In this document: piece after piece, positions 37,356-46,583 of the stretch
How positions within the stretch are numbered: the first letter of the stretch is position 1
Layout: each line of letters opens with the position of its first letter
Origin: Gammaproteobacteria bacterium
GTDB lineage: Bacteria; Pseudomonadota; Gammaproteobacteria; Pseudomonadales; Halieaceae
Length of the DNA stretch: 64,000 bases
Assembly (NCBI GenBank): GCA_030427485.1
Contig: JAUICG010000005.1
Coordinates: 1-64,000 of the forward strand
Direction: 5' to 3'
Translations under genes and position numbers: made by a program
Notes under the pieces: model-generated
The model's input: the letters and a program-made list of their open reading frames with translations, nothing else
Databases searched by the model: none
What the model was told of the DNA's origin: nothing

Positions 37356-38303
37356 ATGAAAAAAGCTGTGCTGTTTTTCGTAAAAATTCTCCCCGACAGT
37401 CTCCAGATCTGGATCGAACGGGCATGTTGTCGCCTAATCTCCACCATTCTGAATGAAGTAGAAATAACATATCGTGGTTACAGAGTAGTGATGCCTGCTG
37501 GAGATCAAGCGGCGGCCATCAATTATTTTCGATACCTGTTGACCAGGGACTGGCATCACGAGATTTATGAACAACAATTGGTAGGTAATTTTTTAGGGAA
37601 CAACTTTGGAGGCTGTGTGTTCATTGATGGGGGAGCAAATCACGGTATGTATGCACTATTGGCTGCATCGATCCCCTCTGTACAGCGCATCTATGCAATC
37701 GAGGCATCGCCAAGAACTTACGCTACACTGGAGCAAAATGTACGACTCAATGGGCTGTTTGAAAGAGTGTTCTGTTTGAACAATGCCATCTCATCCAGCT
37801 CAGGGGAGCGGGTCTACATTACTGACACTCCTGTCAATTCCGAGCAAAACGCTGTTTCAACTCGCGCAGATGGCCTGGAAGGTGCACGCCCCGTAGAAAC
37901 ATTGGCTCTGGATGATTTGCTATTGAACGGTTTTAACAGCCAGATTGAGTCAGTGTTTATCAAGATGGATATCGAAGGCAATGAACCCGGTGCATTGGAA
38001 GGGCTTCAAAAGCTGATCGACTCCCGGCGCAATTTTATTATTATGTTGGAATTTCATGCTGGCGTACTGGATGCGACTGAACTTACCGCCAAAGGATTTG
38101 GCGAAATACTTTGGAATCGATTCCCAAGCCGAATAATTGAAGTGGATTCCCTTGCCCAGAATTGTCATGATTTTGCCTCTCGAGAAGAATTTTTGACAAG
38201 AATCGACAGCCTGTCGCACCAGTCATTTCCTGCTAACATCAGAAATTTGATGTTGTTTAGTTCGCAAGTCGACAAGAGTTTTTTCTTGAATCCTGCGGTG
38301 TAG
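37356..38303 (+). CDS. FkbM-family SAM-dependent methyltransferase
   Basis: 315 residues. The SAM-binding motif is FIDGGANHGMYALLAA (residues about 88-103), with the acidic tip in IYAIEASP and the FkbM signature KMDIEGNEPGALEG. Members O-methylate sugars, lipids or polyketides. Codon use is visibly AT-richer than its neighbours and it sits between divergent repeats, both signs of horizontal transfer. No glycosyltransferase neighbours that would reveal the acceptor. Confidence 0.88.
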   Translation: MKKAVLFFVKILPDSLQIWIERACCRLISTILNEVEITYRGYRVVMPAGDQAAAINYFRYLLTRDWHHEIYEQQLVGNFLGNNFGGCVFIDGGANHGMYALLAASIPSVQRIYAIEASPRTYATLEQNVRLNGLFERVFCLNNAISSSSGERVYITDTPVNSEQNAVSTRADGLEGARPVETLALDDLLLNGFNSQIESVFIKMDIEGNEPGALEGLQKLIDSRRNFIIMLEFHAGVLDATELTAKGFGEILWNRFPSRIIEVDSLAQNCHDFASREEFLTRIDSLSHQSFPANIRNLMLFSSQVDKSFFLNPAV

Positions 38304-38424
38304 AAAACTGGAATGAGTGACAATGAAGTCAAAATCAGAATACGCAACAGGATCGGAAGGATTGATGAGCCCTGATTGCTGAATAGAAGCATTGATGGTG
38401 ACTGGCATTGGTGCTGCAGCACTT

Positions 38425-38520
38425 GGCAGCCGCCGCTGTGCCGTAATGGCATTACTAAATAAAGTAAGGATACTGGATAACGTCTCAGTTACGGTCACAG
38501 ACACCCGTTATTGAGTCAGC
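38425..38520 (+). repeat. Divergent direct repeat, copy 2 (downstream of the FkbM gene)
   Basis: Starts with the 19-bp exact match GGCAGCCGCCGCTGTGCCG (also at 36883-36901), directly followed by the about 75-bp stretch related to 36990-37062, with the same TAACG...CGTTA dyad. It lies about 120 bp after the FkbM stop. It accounts for most of the non-coding stretch 38304-38623. Confidence 0.45.
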
Positions 38521-38623
38521 AAAAAATTTCATCCCGTCCTCATTTACCTCGTAGCGGACACATCGTATGGGCATAGGCAATCTTGTCGCTCTAAATTCAA
38601 GTTGTCGTTCGCACCTGCTCCCG

Positions 38624-40954
38624 CTACCTCATCTTCACAGTTACTTCTTCTATTTGGCCTTCGAAGTTGAACGGAGGCTGATAGGCGTTAGTTACTGGTT
38701 GTCCACTGTCTTCGCCAATACCGAAGGTGTCGATGCCGAAGCGGCCACCCACGGTTGCCTCCATGGTGGCGGAGGCCACTTTCTCGCCGTTTACTGACAG
38801 AGTTATTTCCGCACCCTTGCCAGGTTCCCCGTTGCTGCCCTTGTAGTCGAAGGCGATGGTCACCGAGGACTCGCCCGCAGGTAGCGCCTGTTTGGCCTTC
38901 ACTATCGTGTGCTCTTCGAAATAGTTGTAATCGAACACGGGCACGCCCTTGTCGAGGTAGAGCACCATACCGGCAGCGACGCCGCCAAAGCCCATAATCA
39001 CGCCCTCGGTTGCAGTGCCCTCGGTGCTGATTTTGGCATCCAGTATCCACGAGCGGTTCTTCATCGGCGGTGCGGCGGGTTCGGCAATGCGTACGGCGCC
39101 GGGGAAGTAGGTGTAGACGGTGGCATTTTCGTCGGCCCCGGGTACAGGGGGCTTGGGTATGGCGAGGCGGGCTGAGCCTCGATCGTCGAGGGGGTAGACA
39201 TCGTACCGCTTGGCCGCCTCGTCGAACTTGTGCTTCAGCTCGGCCAGTTTTTCGGGATTGCTTTTCGCCAGGTCATTGGCCTCGGAGAAATCCTCCGCCA
39301 GGTTGTACAGCTCCCAATTGTCGTTATCCCAGTTACCGGGCGCAAAGTCCTGTCGCCAGGGGAAGGTATGCTGGGCATTGGCTTTCCAGCCATCGGCGTA
39401 CATAGAGCGGTTGCTGAACACTTCAAAGTACTGGTTGTGTCGCCCATTGAACCCGGGGTCGTCGAAGCTGGCGAGGAAACTTTCTCCCTCAAGCGGCTTT
39501 TGCTCCACTCCGTTGACTGAATGTGGCATGGGTATGTTTGCAGCGTCGAGGATGGTGGGCACTACGTCGATAAGGTGGAGAAAGGCGTCTCGGGGATCGT
39601 CGTCGTGCTTGATCCTGGCCGGCCAGCTGATGACCATCGGGTTGCGGGTGCCGCCGAGGTGGGAGGCGACCTGCTTCACCCACTGGAAGGGGGTGTTGCC
39701 CGCCCAGGCCCAACCAACCGGATAATGGGGCTCTGACTCGGGCCCACCAAGCTTGTCCAGGTTCTCCAGGATGCCTTCGATGCTGGAGGGCACTCCATTG
39801 AGATTCATGATCTCGTTGAGCGTGCCATCGGGCCCGCCCTCCGAGGAGGCGCCATTATCGCCCACAATATAAATCACCAACGTGTTATCAGCATCGGGGA
39901 GTTCCTTGACCGCATCCAGCAGCCTGCCGATTTCGTGGTCGGTAAAGGCGAAGTAGCCAGCGTAGTTCTCGAACAGGGCGTTGTAGACGCGTTTCTGCTC
40001 GTCGCTGAGGCTGTCCCATGCCGGCACCCAGTCGGGGCGAGGAGTGAGTTGGGTATCGGGTGGTATGATGCCCATCTCCTTCTGGTTGGCGAATACCTGC
40101 TCGCGATATTTCTCCCAGCCCATATCAAACTTACCCTTGAACTGGTCGCGCCACGCGGCGGTGACGTGGTGGGGTGCGTGCATGGCGCCAGGCGCAAAGT
40201 ACATGAAAAATGGCTTGTTGGGTGCCACGGACTTCGAGAACTTCATCCTGGCAATGGCTCTGTCGGTCATGTCGGTCATGAAGTGATAGCCCTCCTCCGG
40301 CGACTTGTCGGGCTCCACCGGAGTGGTGTTCTCGAAGAGGACCGGATAGAACTGGTGAGTTTCCCCGGCATTGAAGCCGTAGAAGTACTCAAATCCCATT
40401 CCCGTGGGCCAGCGGTCGAAGGGGCCGGCCACGGTAGTTTCCCAGTCGGGGGTATTGTGGTTTTTGCCGTACCACCATGTGGCGTAGCCATTGCCCTTCA
40501 ATATCTCGCCAATCGTGGCCGTCTCCCGCGGCAGCATCGTGGAGTAGCTCGGAAATCCGGTGGCCCACTCCATCAGGAAGCCATTGCCGGTAACGTGGTG
40601 ATTGCGTCCGGTGAGCAGGGCGGCGCGGGAGGGGCCGCAGATCGCCGTGGTATGAAACCGGTTGTAACGCAGGCCTTCTGAGGCCAGCTTGTCAAGCTCG
40701 GGCGTGGGTATCAGGCCGCCAAATGTTGACGTCTGGCCAAAGCCGACATCATCGAGCAGGATTACGATGACATTGGGCGCTCCCTGCGGCGCAGTAACCG
40801 GCTCCTGCCAGTCAGACTCGGACTCCTTGTAGGTGGCGCCGATCTTGCCCTCAAAGGGAGCCAGACTTATTGGCAGCGTGCTCCTGTCGGGCCATTCGCC
40901 AGCCACGCCAAAGCTGGCGAAGACGAGAAGATAAGTCAGGGCGAGCCAGCGCAT
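38624..40954 (-). CDS. Type I arylsulfatase (exported)
   Basis: 776 residues with a signal peptide ([16 protein letters not shown]). The formylglycine motif is CGPSR (Cys106) followed by AALLTGR; metal ligands include DD (68-69) in [10 protein letters not shown] and [11 protein letters not shown]. The extra about 130-residue C-terminal part is a beta-rich, concanavalin-like domain ([14 protein letters not shown]...). It removes sulfate esters from an extracytoplasmic substrate and needs formylglycine-generating enzyme, whose gene is not in the window. Confidence 0.95.
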   Translation of the reverse strand: MRWLALTYLLVFASFGVAGEWPDRSTLPISLAPFEGKIGATYKESESDWQEPVTAPQGAPNVIVILLDDVGFGQTSTFGGLIPTPELDKLASEGLRYNRFHTTAICGPSRAALLTGRNHHVTGNGFLMEWATGFPSYSTMLPRETATIGEILKGNGYATWWYGKNHNTPDWETTVAGPFDRWPTGMGFEYFYGFNAGETHQFYPVLFENTTPVEPDKSPEEGYHFMTDMTDRAIARMKFSKSVAPNKPFFMYFAPGAMHAPHHVTAAWRDQFKGKFDMGWEKYREQVFANQKEMGIIPPDTQLTPRPDWVPAWDSLSDEQKRVYNALFENYAGYFAFTDHEIGRLLDAVKELPDADNTLVIYIVGDNGASSEGGPDGTLNEIMNLNGVPSSIEGILENLDKLGGPESEPHYPVGWAWAGNTPFQWVKQVASHLGGTRNPMVISWPARIKHDDDPRDAFLHLIDVVPTILDAANIPMPHSVNGVEQKPLEGESFLASFDDPGFNGRHNQYFEVFSNRSMYADGWKANAQHTFPWRQDFAPGNWDNDNWELYNLAEDFSEANDLAKSNPEKLAELKHKFDEAAKRYDVYPLDDRGSARLAIPKPPVPGADENATVYTYFPGAVRIAEPAAPPMKNRSWILDAKISTEGTATEGVIMGFGGVAAGMVLYLDKGVPVFDYNYFEEHTIVKAKQALPAGESSVTIAFDYKGSNGEPGKGAEITLSVNGEKVASATMEATVGGRFGIDTFGIGEDSGQPVTNAYQPPFNFEGQIEEVTVKMR

Positions 40955-41049
40955 AGTGGTATTCCTCTTATAAACGACCTGGATGCTGGTATTGTAGAGG
41001 AGTTACATTCCCTATCCGGGGAATGGCATCCAAAATTTACCCGCTGGGG

Positions 41050-41240
41050 CTATTTTCCTGGACGGGGTGACTCTGTTAATACCAGGCTTTCACGGTACTC
41101 CATGGGACTGAGATAGCCAAGGGACATGTTGATGTCTTCAGGGTCATTCTTTACATGCCGCCTGCATTCTGCTTGAGTGCATTCAATGATCCGGGCAGTG
41201 TGTTGATTGAATGCCCTGCCCCCCGCTTTATTAGCCTGCA
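41050..41240 (-). mobile_element. IS3-type transposase C-terminal remnant (degenerate)
   Basis: Leftward frame ending at TAG 41050 contains NMSLGYLSPMEYRESL, like the SLGYLTPxEY tail of IS3-family OrfB transposases. No DDE core, inverted repeats or start remain. The rest of this translation is not convincingly transposase. It fills most of the gap 40955-41273 between the sulfatase and the GH172-like gene. Confidence 0.4.
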
Positions 41241-41273
41241 GCGTAACGCATCATTGTGATTGGAGTGGCGGAA

Positions 41274-42485
41274 ATGAGTATTGCATCGAGATACCGGGAT
41301 ATTGCGACTGTCGACCTTTCAATCGATAGCCGATCCATCAGCTTTGAGAACCCGACAGGAGCAAGAGGAGCGGGTGGCACCGCTCACGGTGGGCGCAAGG
41401 GGGCTCCCAGCAGGATTCTCGCACCAGGTGAAGACGTAGTTCTGGCAGATATTGCTGGTCCAGGCCGCGTTAGTCACATCTGGATGACGGTTCCGCCGAT
41501 GGCTCCAGAACTCATGAGGCGCCTTGTTCTGGAGGTTACCTATGACGAGATGGAAGGTCCGTCAATCAGTACGCCGCTGCCGGACTTCTTTGGATGTCCG
41601 CACGGTCGTCCGGTGGCACTGAACACGGCGCTTGTCTGCGTGCAAGAGGGCAGGGGATTCAACAGTTGGTTGCCCATGCCGTTTTTTCGTCGGGTGCGCG
41701 TTGTCTTCCGAAATGCGACGACGAAAAACGTGCCCTTGTACTATCAAATCGATTACGCGTTGGGCGATGTGGGATCGGACGCTGGGTTACTGCATGCCTG
41801 CTTCGGTCGTCAAAACCCCACGGTAATGAAGAACGATTATGTGATTGTGGACGGCCTGAAAGGGCCTGGGCGTTTTGTTGGCTGCAATATCGGAGTACGT
41901 GTACTCAATGACGTACTGATGCAACAGCATTTCAGCTGGTATGGCGAGGGCGAAGTTAAATTCTATATCGATGATGACGCTTCGCTACCGACAATTTGTG
42001 GAACCGGCTTTGAAGACTATGCCGGAACCGCATGGGGTATGCGGGAACATCAGACGCCCTGGTGCGGTGTGCAGCACGATGTGCGCAATCCGGATGGCTC
42101 GGGCGGCCCGAATCCTGAATTCGCCAGTCTGTATCGTTGGCATATCCATGACCCGATTATTTTCAGGGAGAGTGTCCGCGTCACCGTGCAGCAGATTGGC
42201 GCGGTATTTCTTGGTAGTGGGCAGGAACACCTGCTTGAGCAAATTAACGAGCAGAATCCTGTTGCCGGCGATGGCTGGCGGAAGGACTTGCCGGAACATG
42301 TTTACGCTTTTGGCATCTGTGAGCGCATAGATGATGTCTGTTCCACTGCCTATCTGTACCTGCATAGTGCTCAATGCGTGCCTCGGGTCGATGTGGACCT
42401 TGCATCAGTGGAACTGGAGCGGCGCACTTATGAGCCAATTGATCCCTATGAGGAGATACTCGATCTGGCGGGTGCCTTTACGTAG
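41274..42485 (+). CDS. DUF2961 / GH172-like glycoside hydrolase
   Basis: 403 residues from ATG 41274 (GGAG upstream). Family landmarks: AGPGRVSHIWMT, PLPDFFGCPHG, NSWLPMPFFR and VKFYIDDDASLPTICGTGFEDYAGTAWG, in which acidic residues are catalytic candidates. GH172 enzymes include a difructose-dianhydride synthase/hydrolase and arabinan- or fructofuranoside-active enzymes. No signal peptide, so probably cytoplasmic. Neighbouring sulfatase and FkbM genes suggest carbohydrate chemistry, not necessarily a shared pathway. Confidence 0.85.
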   Translation: MSIASRYRDIATVDLSIDSRSISFENPTGARGAGGTAHGGRKGAPSRILAPGEDVVLADIAGPGRVSHIWMTVPPMAPELMRRLVLEVTYDEMEGPSISTPLPDFFGCPHGRPVALNTALVCVQEGRGFNSWLPMPFFRRVRVVFRNATTKNVPLYYQIDYALGDVGSDAGLLHACFGRQNPTVMKNDYVIVDGLKGPGRFVGCNIGVRVLNDVLMQQHFSWYGEGEVKFYIDDDASLPTICGTGFEDYAGTAWGMREHQTPWCGVQHDVRNPDGSGGPNPEFASLYRWHIHDPIIFRESVRVTVQQIGAVFLGSGQEHLLEQINEQNPVAGDGWRKDLPEHVYAFGICERIDDVCSTAYLYLHSAQCVPRVDVDLASVELERRTYEPIDPYEEILDLAGAFT

Positions 42486-42521
42486 TGGGGCTAAGACCGG
42501 CAGATGGATTGAAGCAGGCGC

Positions 42522-42541
42522 CTGATTGATTAATCAATCAG
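42522..42541. terminator. Perfect 20-bp palindrome between convergent genes
   Basis: CTGATTGATT and its exact complement meet without a loop between the GH172-like and Fic stops. It may act as a bidirectional terminator or protein site; there is no T-run. Confidence 0.35.
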
Positions 42542-42565
42542 ACGAATCGAGGAACTTCAGATAAA

Positions 42566-43942
42566 TCAGTTTGCCTCTTCGGTATTCTTCCAGGCTGCTA
42601 GCTGATTTTCGGTGATTCCCAGTCCAACAATCGCCCCAGCATGTAGAGCGGCCAGGTCAGCACTGGTCATCGCGACAAATTTTTCCGGGTGCTGTATTTC
42701 GTTCCGTTCGCAATATTTCAGAACATGATCCTGCATCTCTTTGCCGTGTAAGTCGCTGGAAATGATCTGACCCATAACCTGTTTACGTTGAGACCTATAC
42801 TTCACTCGGTAGGCGTCTATTTCACCCAGGGATTGTTTAACACCTTTATACTGGTCACAGGATCGTTTGTAGGCATAGGTGAAAAGTTCGACCATCGGCA
42901 CCACATTGTTTTTTTCGTAGACCAAAAGCATTGCTTTGCTGTAATCCTCTTGAGATATATCGATAAAGCTCAAGGGGCAGAGGTTCTGCTTGATAAACGG
43001 TATGTTCGACACAAGACGCGCCGTTCGTTTGTTTACGTCTTCAAAGGCCTGGAGATACGACATGTGGACGAGCAGAAAAAAGCTCTGCTCAAACGGGTCT
43101 GTAATCATGCTCGCTTTTAGTAGTAAGAGTTCAAGCTTCTCTCGCAAGATATGGGGATTGGCCAAGGGTTGATAGGTGGACTTGCCAACGTTGACCTCCA
43201 CTGTGCGAATATTCCCGCAGCTATCAGGGTTCGCAAGCAGGTCTTGTGACAGCAGGTTGTGCAGATTGAAGATCGTGAAACAGTTGAACTCAATCCCTTC
43301 CGCATTCTCCACCAGAAATAATATCGCCTCCTTGTGGTTCATGATCATCACGCTCTCTTCATGAACCTTTCCTTCCGCCGTTACTCCCTCTACAACCAGA
43401 CGTTCGGTATCGAGCAAGCTGTAGGTATTCCCCTCCAGACGGCTGGAGTTGTACGACAGGTCGATCAGAAGACGCTGGCATATCTCCCTGGCGTAGGTGC
43501 CTGCCACCAGAGCCTCATCAATTCGCTGGCCGGAGGCCATAAGCGTTTTGCGGACTTCCGTGGGAACATAGGCTGTCTCATTAGGGACATAGCCGTCTAA
43601 AAATTCCAGGTTAAAGGATACAATCTCCCGGGAATAGGGAGGACTGTTCAGGTAGGAAAGCGCTTCCTGGCTTTTTTTTGAGAAGATTGGGTGAGATTTG
43701 TCCTTGTTGGAGGGTTTTTCTGTCCCTAAAACAGTCGCTTTCTGTCCTATTAAAAAATACCTGGTTGCACGCCGATTCCCGGACTTTTTGATCTCTCCGG
43801 ATTCAGCCAAGGACGCAAGGCGGCGCTGTAAGGTCTTGCTTCCTAGAGATATAGTGAGCTTTTCTGCTATGGCGCCACGGTGAAGTCCCTCAGGGTGCCT
43901 CCCCAGGATAGCAATGATTTCTTGTTTTTCCGTCTCTGTCAT
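42566..43942 (-). CDS. Fic-domain protein with N-terminal winged helix, degenerate catalytic motif
   Basis: 458 residues. Residues 1-65 form a winged-helix-like DNA-binding domain (KQEIIAILGRHPEGLHRGAI, TLQRRLASLAESGEI). The Fic fold follows: the autoinhibitory motif SSRLEGN (Ser166, Glu170, Gly171) lies N-terminal, and the active-site loop reads LQAFEDVNKRTARL (298-310) where active enzymes have HPFxxGNGRxxR. The catalytic His is Gln298, so AMP transfer is unlikely. I infer a regulator that uses Fic as a sensing module. An inverted repeat lies just upstream of its start. Confidence 0.85.
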   Translation of the reverse strand: MTETEKQEIIAILGRHPEGLHRGAIAEKLTISLGSKTLQRRLASLAESGEIKKSGNRRATRYFLIGQKATVLGTEKPSNKDKSHPIFSKKSQEALSYLNSPPYSREIVSFNLEFLDGYVPNETAYVPTEVRKTLMASGQRIDEALVAGTYAREICQRLLIDLSYNSSRLEGNTYSLLDTERLVVEGVTAEGKVHEESVMIMNHKEAILFLVENAEGIEFNCFTIFNLHNLLSQDLLANPDSCGNIRTVEVNVGKSTYQPLANPHILREKLELLLLKASMITDPFEQSFFLLVHMSYLQAFEDVNKRTARLVSNIPFIKQNLCPLSFIDISQEDYSKAMLLVYEKNNVVPMVELFTYAYKRSCDQYKGVKQSLGEIDAYRVKYRSQRKQVMGQIISSDLHGKEMQDHVLKYCERNEIQHPEKFVAMTSADLAALHAGAIVGLGITENQLAAWKNTEEAN

Positions 43943-43954
43943 GGCGTTCTATTA

Positions 43955-44001
43955 TGTCCTTAAAACTGCCCTATAACTCAAATTAGGGACATTTAAGGAC
44001 A
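43955..44001 (-). promoter_or_regulatory. Inverted-repeat operator upstream of the Fic/wHTH gene
   Basis: Perfect 10-bp arms TGTCCTTAAA (43955-43964) and TTTAAGGACA (43992-44001), 27 bp apart, sit 13 bp upstream of the Fic start. Inside lies a third related half-site, TAGGGACAT. A good candidate for autoregulation by the encoded winged-helix protein. Confidence 0.55.
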
Positions 44002-44210
44002 AAAGCAAGTAAAAAGAGCAATTGGAAGAGGATGCGTCGGATTTATAGACCCGTCTCTCACCGAAACCATACGAATCAATCAATCGCTTCCGTAACAGGC
44101 GTGGTGCTCTCGGGGCTCGATCAGTGGGGCAGGGTGTCAAAATGCTCCTGCATAGGGTTGAGTAATCTACGCGAATGGATTATAGCCGACACATACTAAG
44201 AACTATGTGA

Positions 44211-45479
44211 CTAGGAAGCCGCTATCTGAAAGTCAGGGTGCAGGTTGCGCCAGTGCTCCCTCAATGCCACCTTGTGCCTGTCATCCATCGGCAAGTCTTT
44301 CAGAGCCTCTGGCCACAAGCTGCGGGCTTTCTCTATCGTGTCCAGCAGGTGTGGCCGGATGGCTCGCCAAGGAATATCGGCCTTACCCGTCCAGTACTCG
44401 AATTGCGCCATTGACGCCTGATACCAATCCTTGCCCTTGCCCAGGTTGAGCGCGAATTCTCGCTCATCCCCCATGTAAACGCGGGTCGTCACAATGTCAT
44501 AGGCGGGAGCGAGGGTGGGTGTAATTTTGTCTGGATAGAGCACGCTCCAGTTTTTTAAATGGGCGTCGCCATTGGCCAGCAGGATATTGACCAGCAGGCG
44601 GCGCGCGAATTCCTGGACATCGCCCAGCCCATCCTCTGCGTAGCTGTAAAGGATTTTGCCGATTTGCTGGTAGTTTGCGGAGCGGTATTTCTCCTGTGGG
44701 TATTTCACCAGAATTTGGGCGAAATCCTCCATGTGTATGCGCTCGCCCTCGTGGCGATCAAAGCGCCGGATTGCGAATGCGTAGTGCTCATCGGGCAGGT
44801 TGATGGCAGGGAGCTGCTCCAGTTTGTCCATCTCGACCAGGCGGATATCGGGGATGGTCACGCCCGCCAGTTCGGCCAGGTGCATGCCCGTGTATTCATT
44901 GAGGGGCACATGCCTGTGTGTCGTGGAAGGCGTTTTGATGATCCAGTCCCCCAGTGCCCCTGATTCAGCAATTTGATAGCGCCCGTCCCGTTCTCGCATG
45001 GAGAACTTCATCTGGACGCCTGCCAGCGAGAACCGCTTCTTCTGGTCTTGAGCAAGGGATTTGACCGCGCTGGCTTTGGCCGTATCGTCCAGGACGTAAT
45101 CGGGAACGTCGTTGGGCTCGATAGCGGTGGCGATCAGCGCACCGGGTAAATCCTGACCCAGATAGGCGAAAAGCTCGAACTCATTTTCTGTATGGGTTTT
45201 GAGCGCTTGTGCGAGGTACTCTCGCAATGCGCCCTCGGGTAGCAGGTTGGAAAGCACCGGATGGAGCTTCTGCCTTCGTGCCCATGGTTCGGCCATAATC
45301 GCAGGCATCTTCGGGGCATTTGGGTGAGTAACTAGGCTGAAGGTTGGGCGAGCTTCATTGCCGATGAACTCCGGTGAAAAGGTCAGGATGGTGCGTCCAT
45401 CCTCATACCCCGCCAGATAACCTACTGTGGCCCCGTGGAGAGTGAGTTTCAGCACGCTGACAGTATCGCCATTAGTCAT
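44211..45479 (-). CDS. hipA: HipA-type serine/threonine kinase toxin
   Basis: 422 residues, full HipA length. Kinase landmarks align with E. coli HipA: autophosphorylation-loop Ser in FSLAGVQ (Ser151), ATP Lys in IIKTPS (Lys181), catalytic Asp in NGDAHLKN (Asp305) and DFG-like Asp in PAYDIV (Asp328). E. coli HipA phosphorylates glutamyl-tRNA synthetase and slows growth; the target here is unknown. Its start overlaps the hipB stop by 8 bp. Confidence 0.92.
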   Translation of the reverse strand: MTNGDTVSVLKLTLHGATVGYLAGYEDGRTILTFSPEFIGNEARPTFSLVTHPNAPKMPAIMAEPWARRQKLHPVLSNLLPEGALREYLAQALKTHTENEFELFAYLGQDLPGALIATAIEPNDVPDYVLDDTAKASAVKSLAQDQKKRFSLAGVQMKFSMRERDGRYQIAESGALGDWIIKTPSTTHRHVPLNEYTGMHLAELAGVTIPDIRLVEMDKLEQLPAINLPDEHYAFAIRRFDRHEGERIHMEDFAQILVKYPQEKYRSANYQQIGKILYSYAEDGLGDVQEFARRLLVNILLANGDAHLKNWSVLYPDKITPTLAPAYDIVTTRVYMGDEREFALNLGKGKDWYQASMAQFEYWTGKADIPWRAIRPHLLDTIEKARSLWPEALKDLPMDDRHKVALREHWRNLHPDFQIAAS

Positions 45480-45804
45480 CGCTGTCCTCCAGCAGATCGA
45501 CCCAGGGGTCGTCCTCGGGGGAGGCTTTTGTCACGGTGCCTTGTCCGATCAATGTGAACCCGCCGCCGATTTTCTTCCTGCCTGCCAGGAAATCCTCTAC
45601 CTCCCGTAGTTTTTCCTGTGGGATGAGCATCAGCTCCATCTTCAAGCCCTTGGCGACCAGCTCCAACGTGTCCAGGCGGGGGTTACCCTTGGATTCCAGG
45701 CGTTGGTATTGCTGGCGTGGCATACCGACGCGCAGTTCCATGTCCTCCTGCTTAAGGTCGAGCGCCTTGCGCCGTGCTTTTAGTTGTTTATGTATCTTGC
45801 TCAT
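45472..45804 (-). CDS. hipB: HipB-type antitoxin (XRE helix-turn-helix)
   Basis: 110 residues from ATG 45804. XRE-type helix-turn-helix: LKARRKALDLKQEDMELRVG, MPRQQYQRLESKGN. It has a C-terminal extension (about 40 residues, ending EDDPWVDLLEDSDD), longer than E. coli HipB. It is expected to bind HipA and repress its own promoter. The upstream palindromes fit that role. The longer frame from 45882 lacks a plausible start and runs into the operator. Confidence 0.9.
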   Translation of the reverse strand: MSKIHKQLKARRKALDLKQEDMELRVGMPRQQYQRLESKGNPRLDTLELVAKGLKMELMLIPQEKLREVEDFLAGRKKIGGGFTLIGQGTVTKASPEDDPWVDLLEDSDD

Positions 45805-45848
45805 TTGATTCCCATCTAAGAAGCTTATATGTTTTCTAAGAACACAAT

Positions 45849-45945
45849 AGCAACATGTTAGTTGCTTAATAGTCAAAAGCAACTTAAATATTGCTTTTTG
45901 CGCAAATGATGGGAAATTGGGCCAAAAGAAGCATATTTGTTGCTT
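45849..45945 (-). promoter_or_regulatory. Cluster of three AGCAA/TTGCT palindromes upstream of hipBA
   Basis: Sites: AGCAAC-N6-GTTGCT (45849-45866), AAAAGCAA-N8-TTGCTTTT (45875-45898, arms exact), and a less perfect AAGCA/TTGCTT site (45929-45945). All lie 45-141 bp upstream of hipB. The shared AGCAA/TTGCT half-sites suggest a HipB operator array, as in hip systems generally, though the E. coli site TATCC-N8-GGATA differs. Confidence 0.6.
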
Positions 45946-46066
45946 TTTATGATCGTACGGTTAGCTATTTAACTTGTAGCTGAACGGTAGTCAGACCTGG
46001 TTTCGCAGAGAAGCACTGTTGTAGTTGAGGCGGATTTGCGATTGTCTATTCAAGCAGGAGTGATGT

Positions 46067-46273
46067 GTGCCCAGGCGAAAGGATTCGATTTTTGATCTTC
46101 TGAGAATACTGCCATGGTGGGTGAGCGTTTAACCCCACCGGTAGCTTATGTCGCTCCAGGCCTGGAAGAAACGAAAGCTGCTCGACTCCCAGCGTGATCT
46201 CGCCAGTATTCGTGAACTATCTTGGCGAGAATTTGAGGAGCAGGTTGCCGAGGCATACAGGCGTCAAGGCTAG
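46067..46273 (+). pseudogene. Mrr-like restriction endonuclease, N-terminal remnant with stops
   Basis: One frame reads VPRRKDSIFDLLRILPWWVSV, then two stops within 15 bp, then MSLQAWKKRKLLDSQRDLAS and IRELSWREFEEQVAEAYRRQG, then another stop. These resemble the membrane-anchored N-terminus and the entry helix of Mrr/DUF2034-type endonucleases (LSWREFEELVAEAYRRQGY). The catalytic core is missing. An AGGAG ribosome site precedes the GTG. Confidence 0.6.
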
Positions 46274-46583
46274 CGGCGGGACGCTGGTGCGTTGAATGGC
46301 TCGCAAAGGTAGAAATGCTGGACAGGAATTTATGGGTTGCTCTGCCTTTTCGCAGTGCCGTTACACTCGCAGCATTTAATTCTTTCCGCCATTCACCGTA
46401 GTCGCGCCTTGAGCCGGAACAACTACCCGACCGTACCACACAGTTTGATGGCGATTACTTACAAGAAATTGGCTAATAGCCATATGAACACCTCGCAATG
46501 CGTGCCACCTCGGTGTATCACCTCGGGTACACATTAACGGTGCGAGGCAGAAATGCCTTGGAAACAGCCTGTTAGTGGATTTT
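46274..46583. other. Non-coding stretch between the Mrr remnant and tRNA-Phe
   Basis: 310 bp; I see no gene, no transposase and no second att copy. A few short dyads such as ACCTCGG and CCGAGG-like matches are not convincing. Confidence 0.3.

Noticed and set aside
36983-38520. FkbM repeats as integron attC sites
   Set aside because: The dyad does not give GTTRRRY/RYYYAAC cores, and no integrase is seen.
46067-46100. Possible further tRNA-Phe 3' end (GTGCCCAGG...GATTCGA)
   Set aside because: The match is short and is explained by the coding sequence of the Mrr-like relic.
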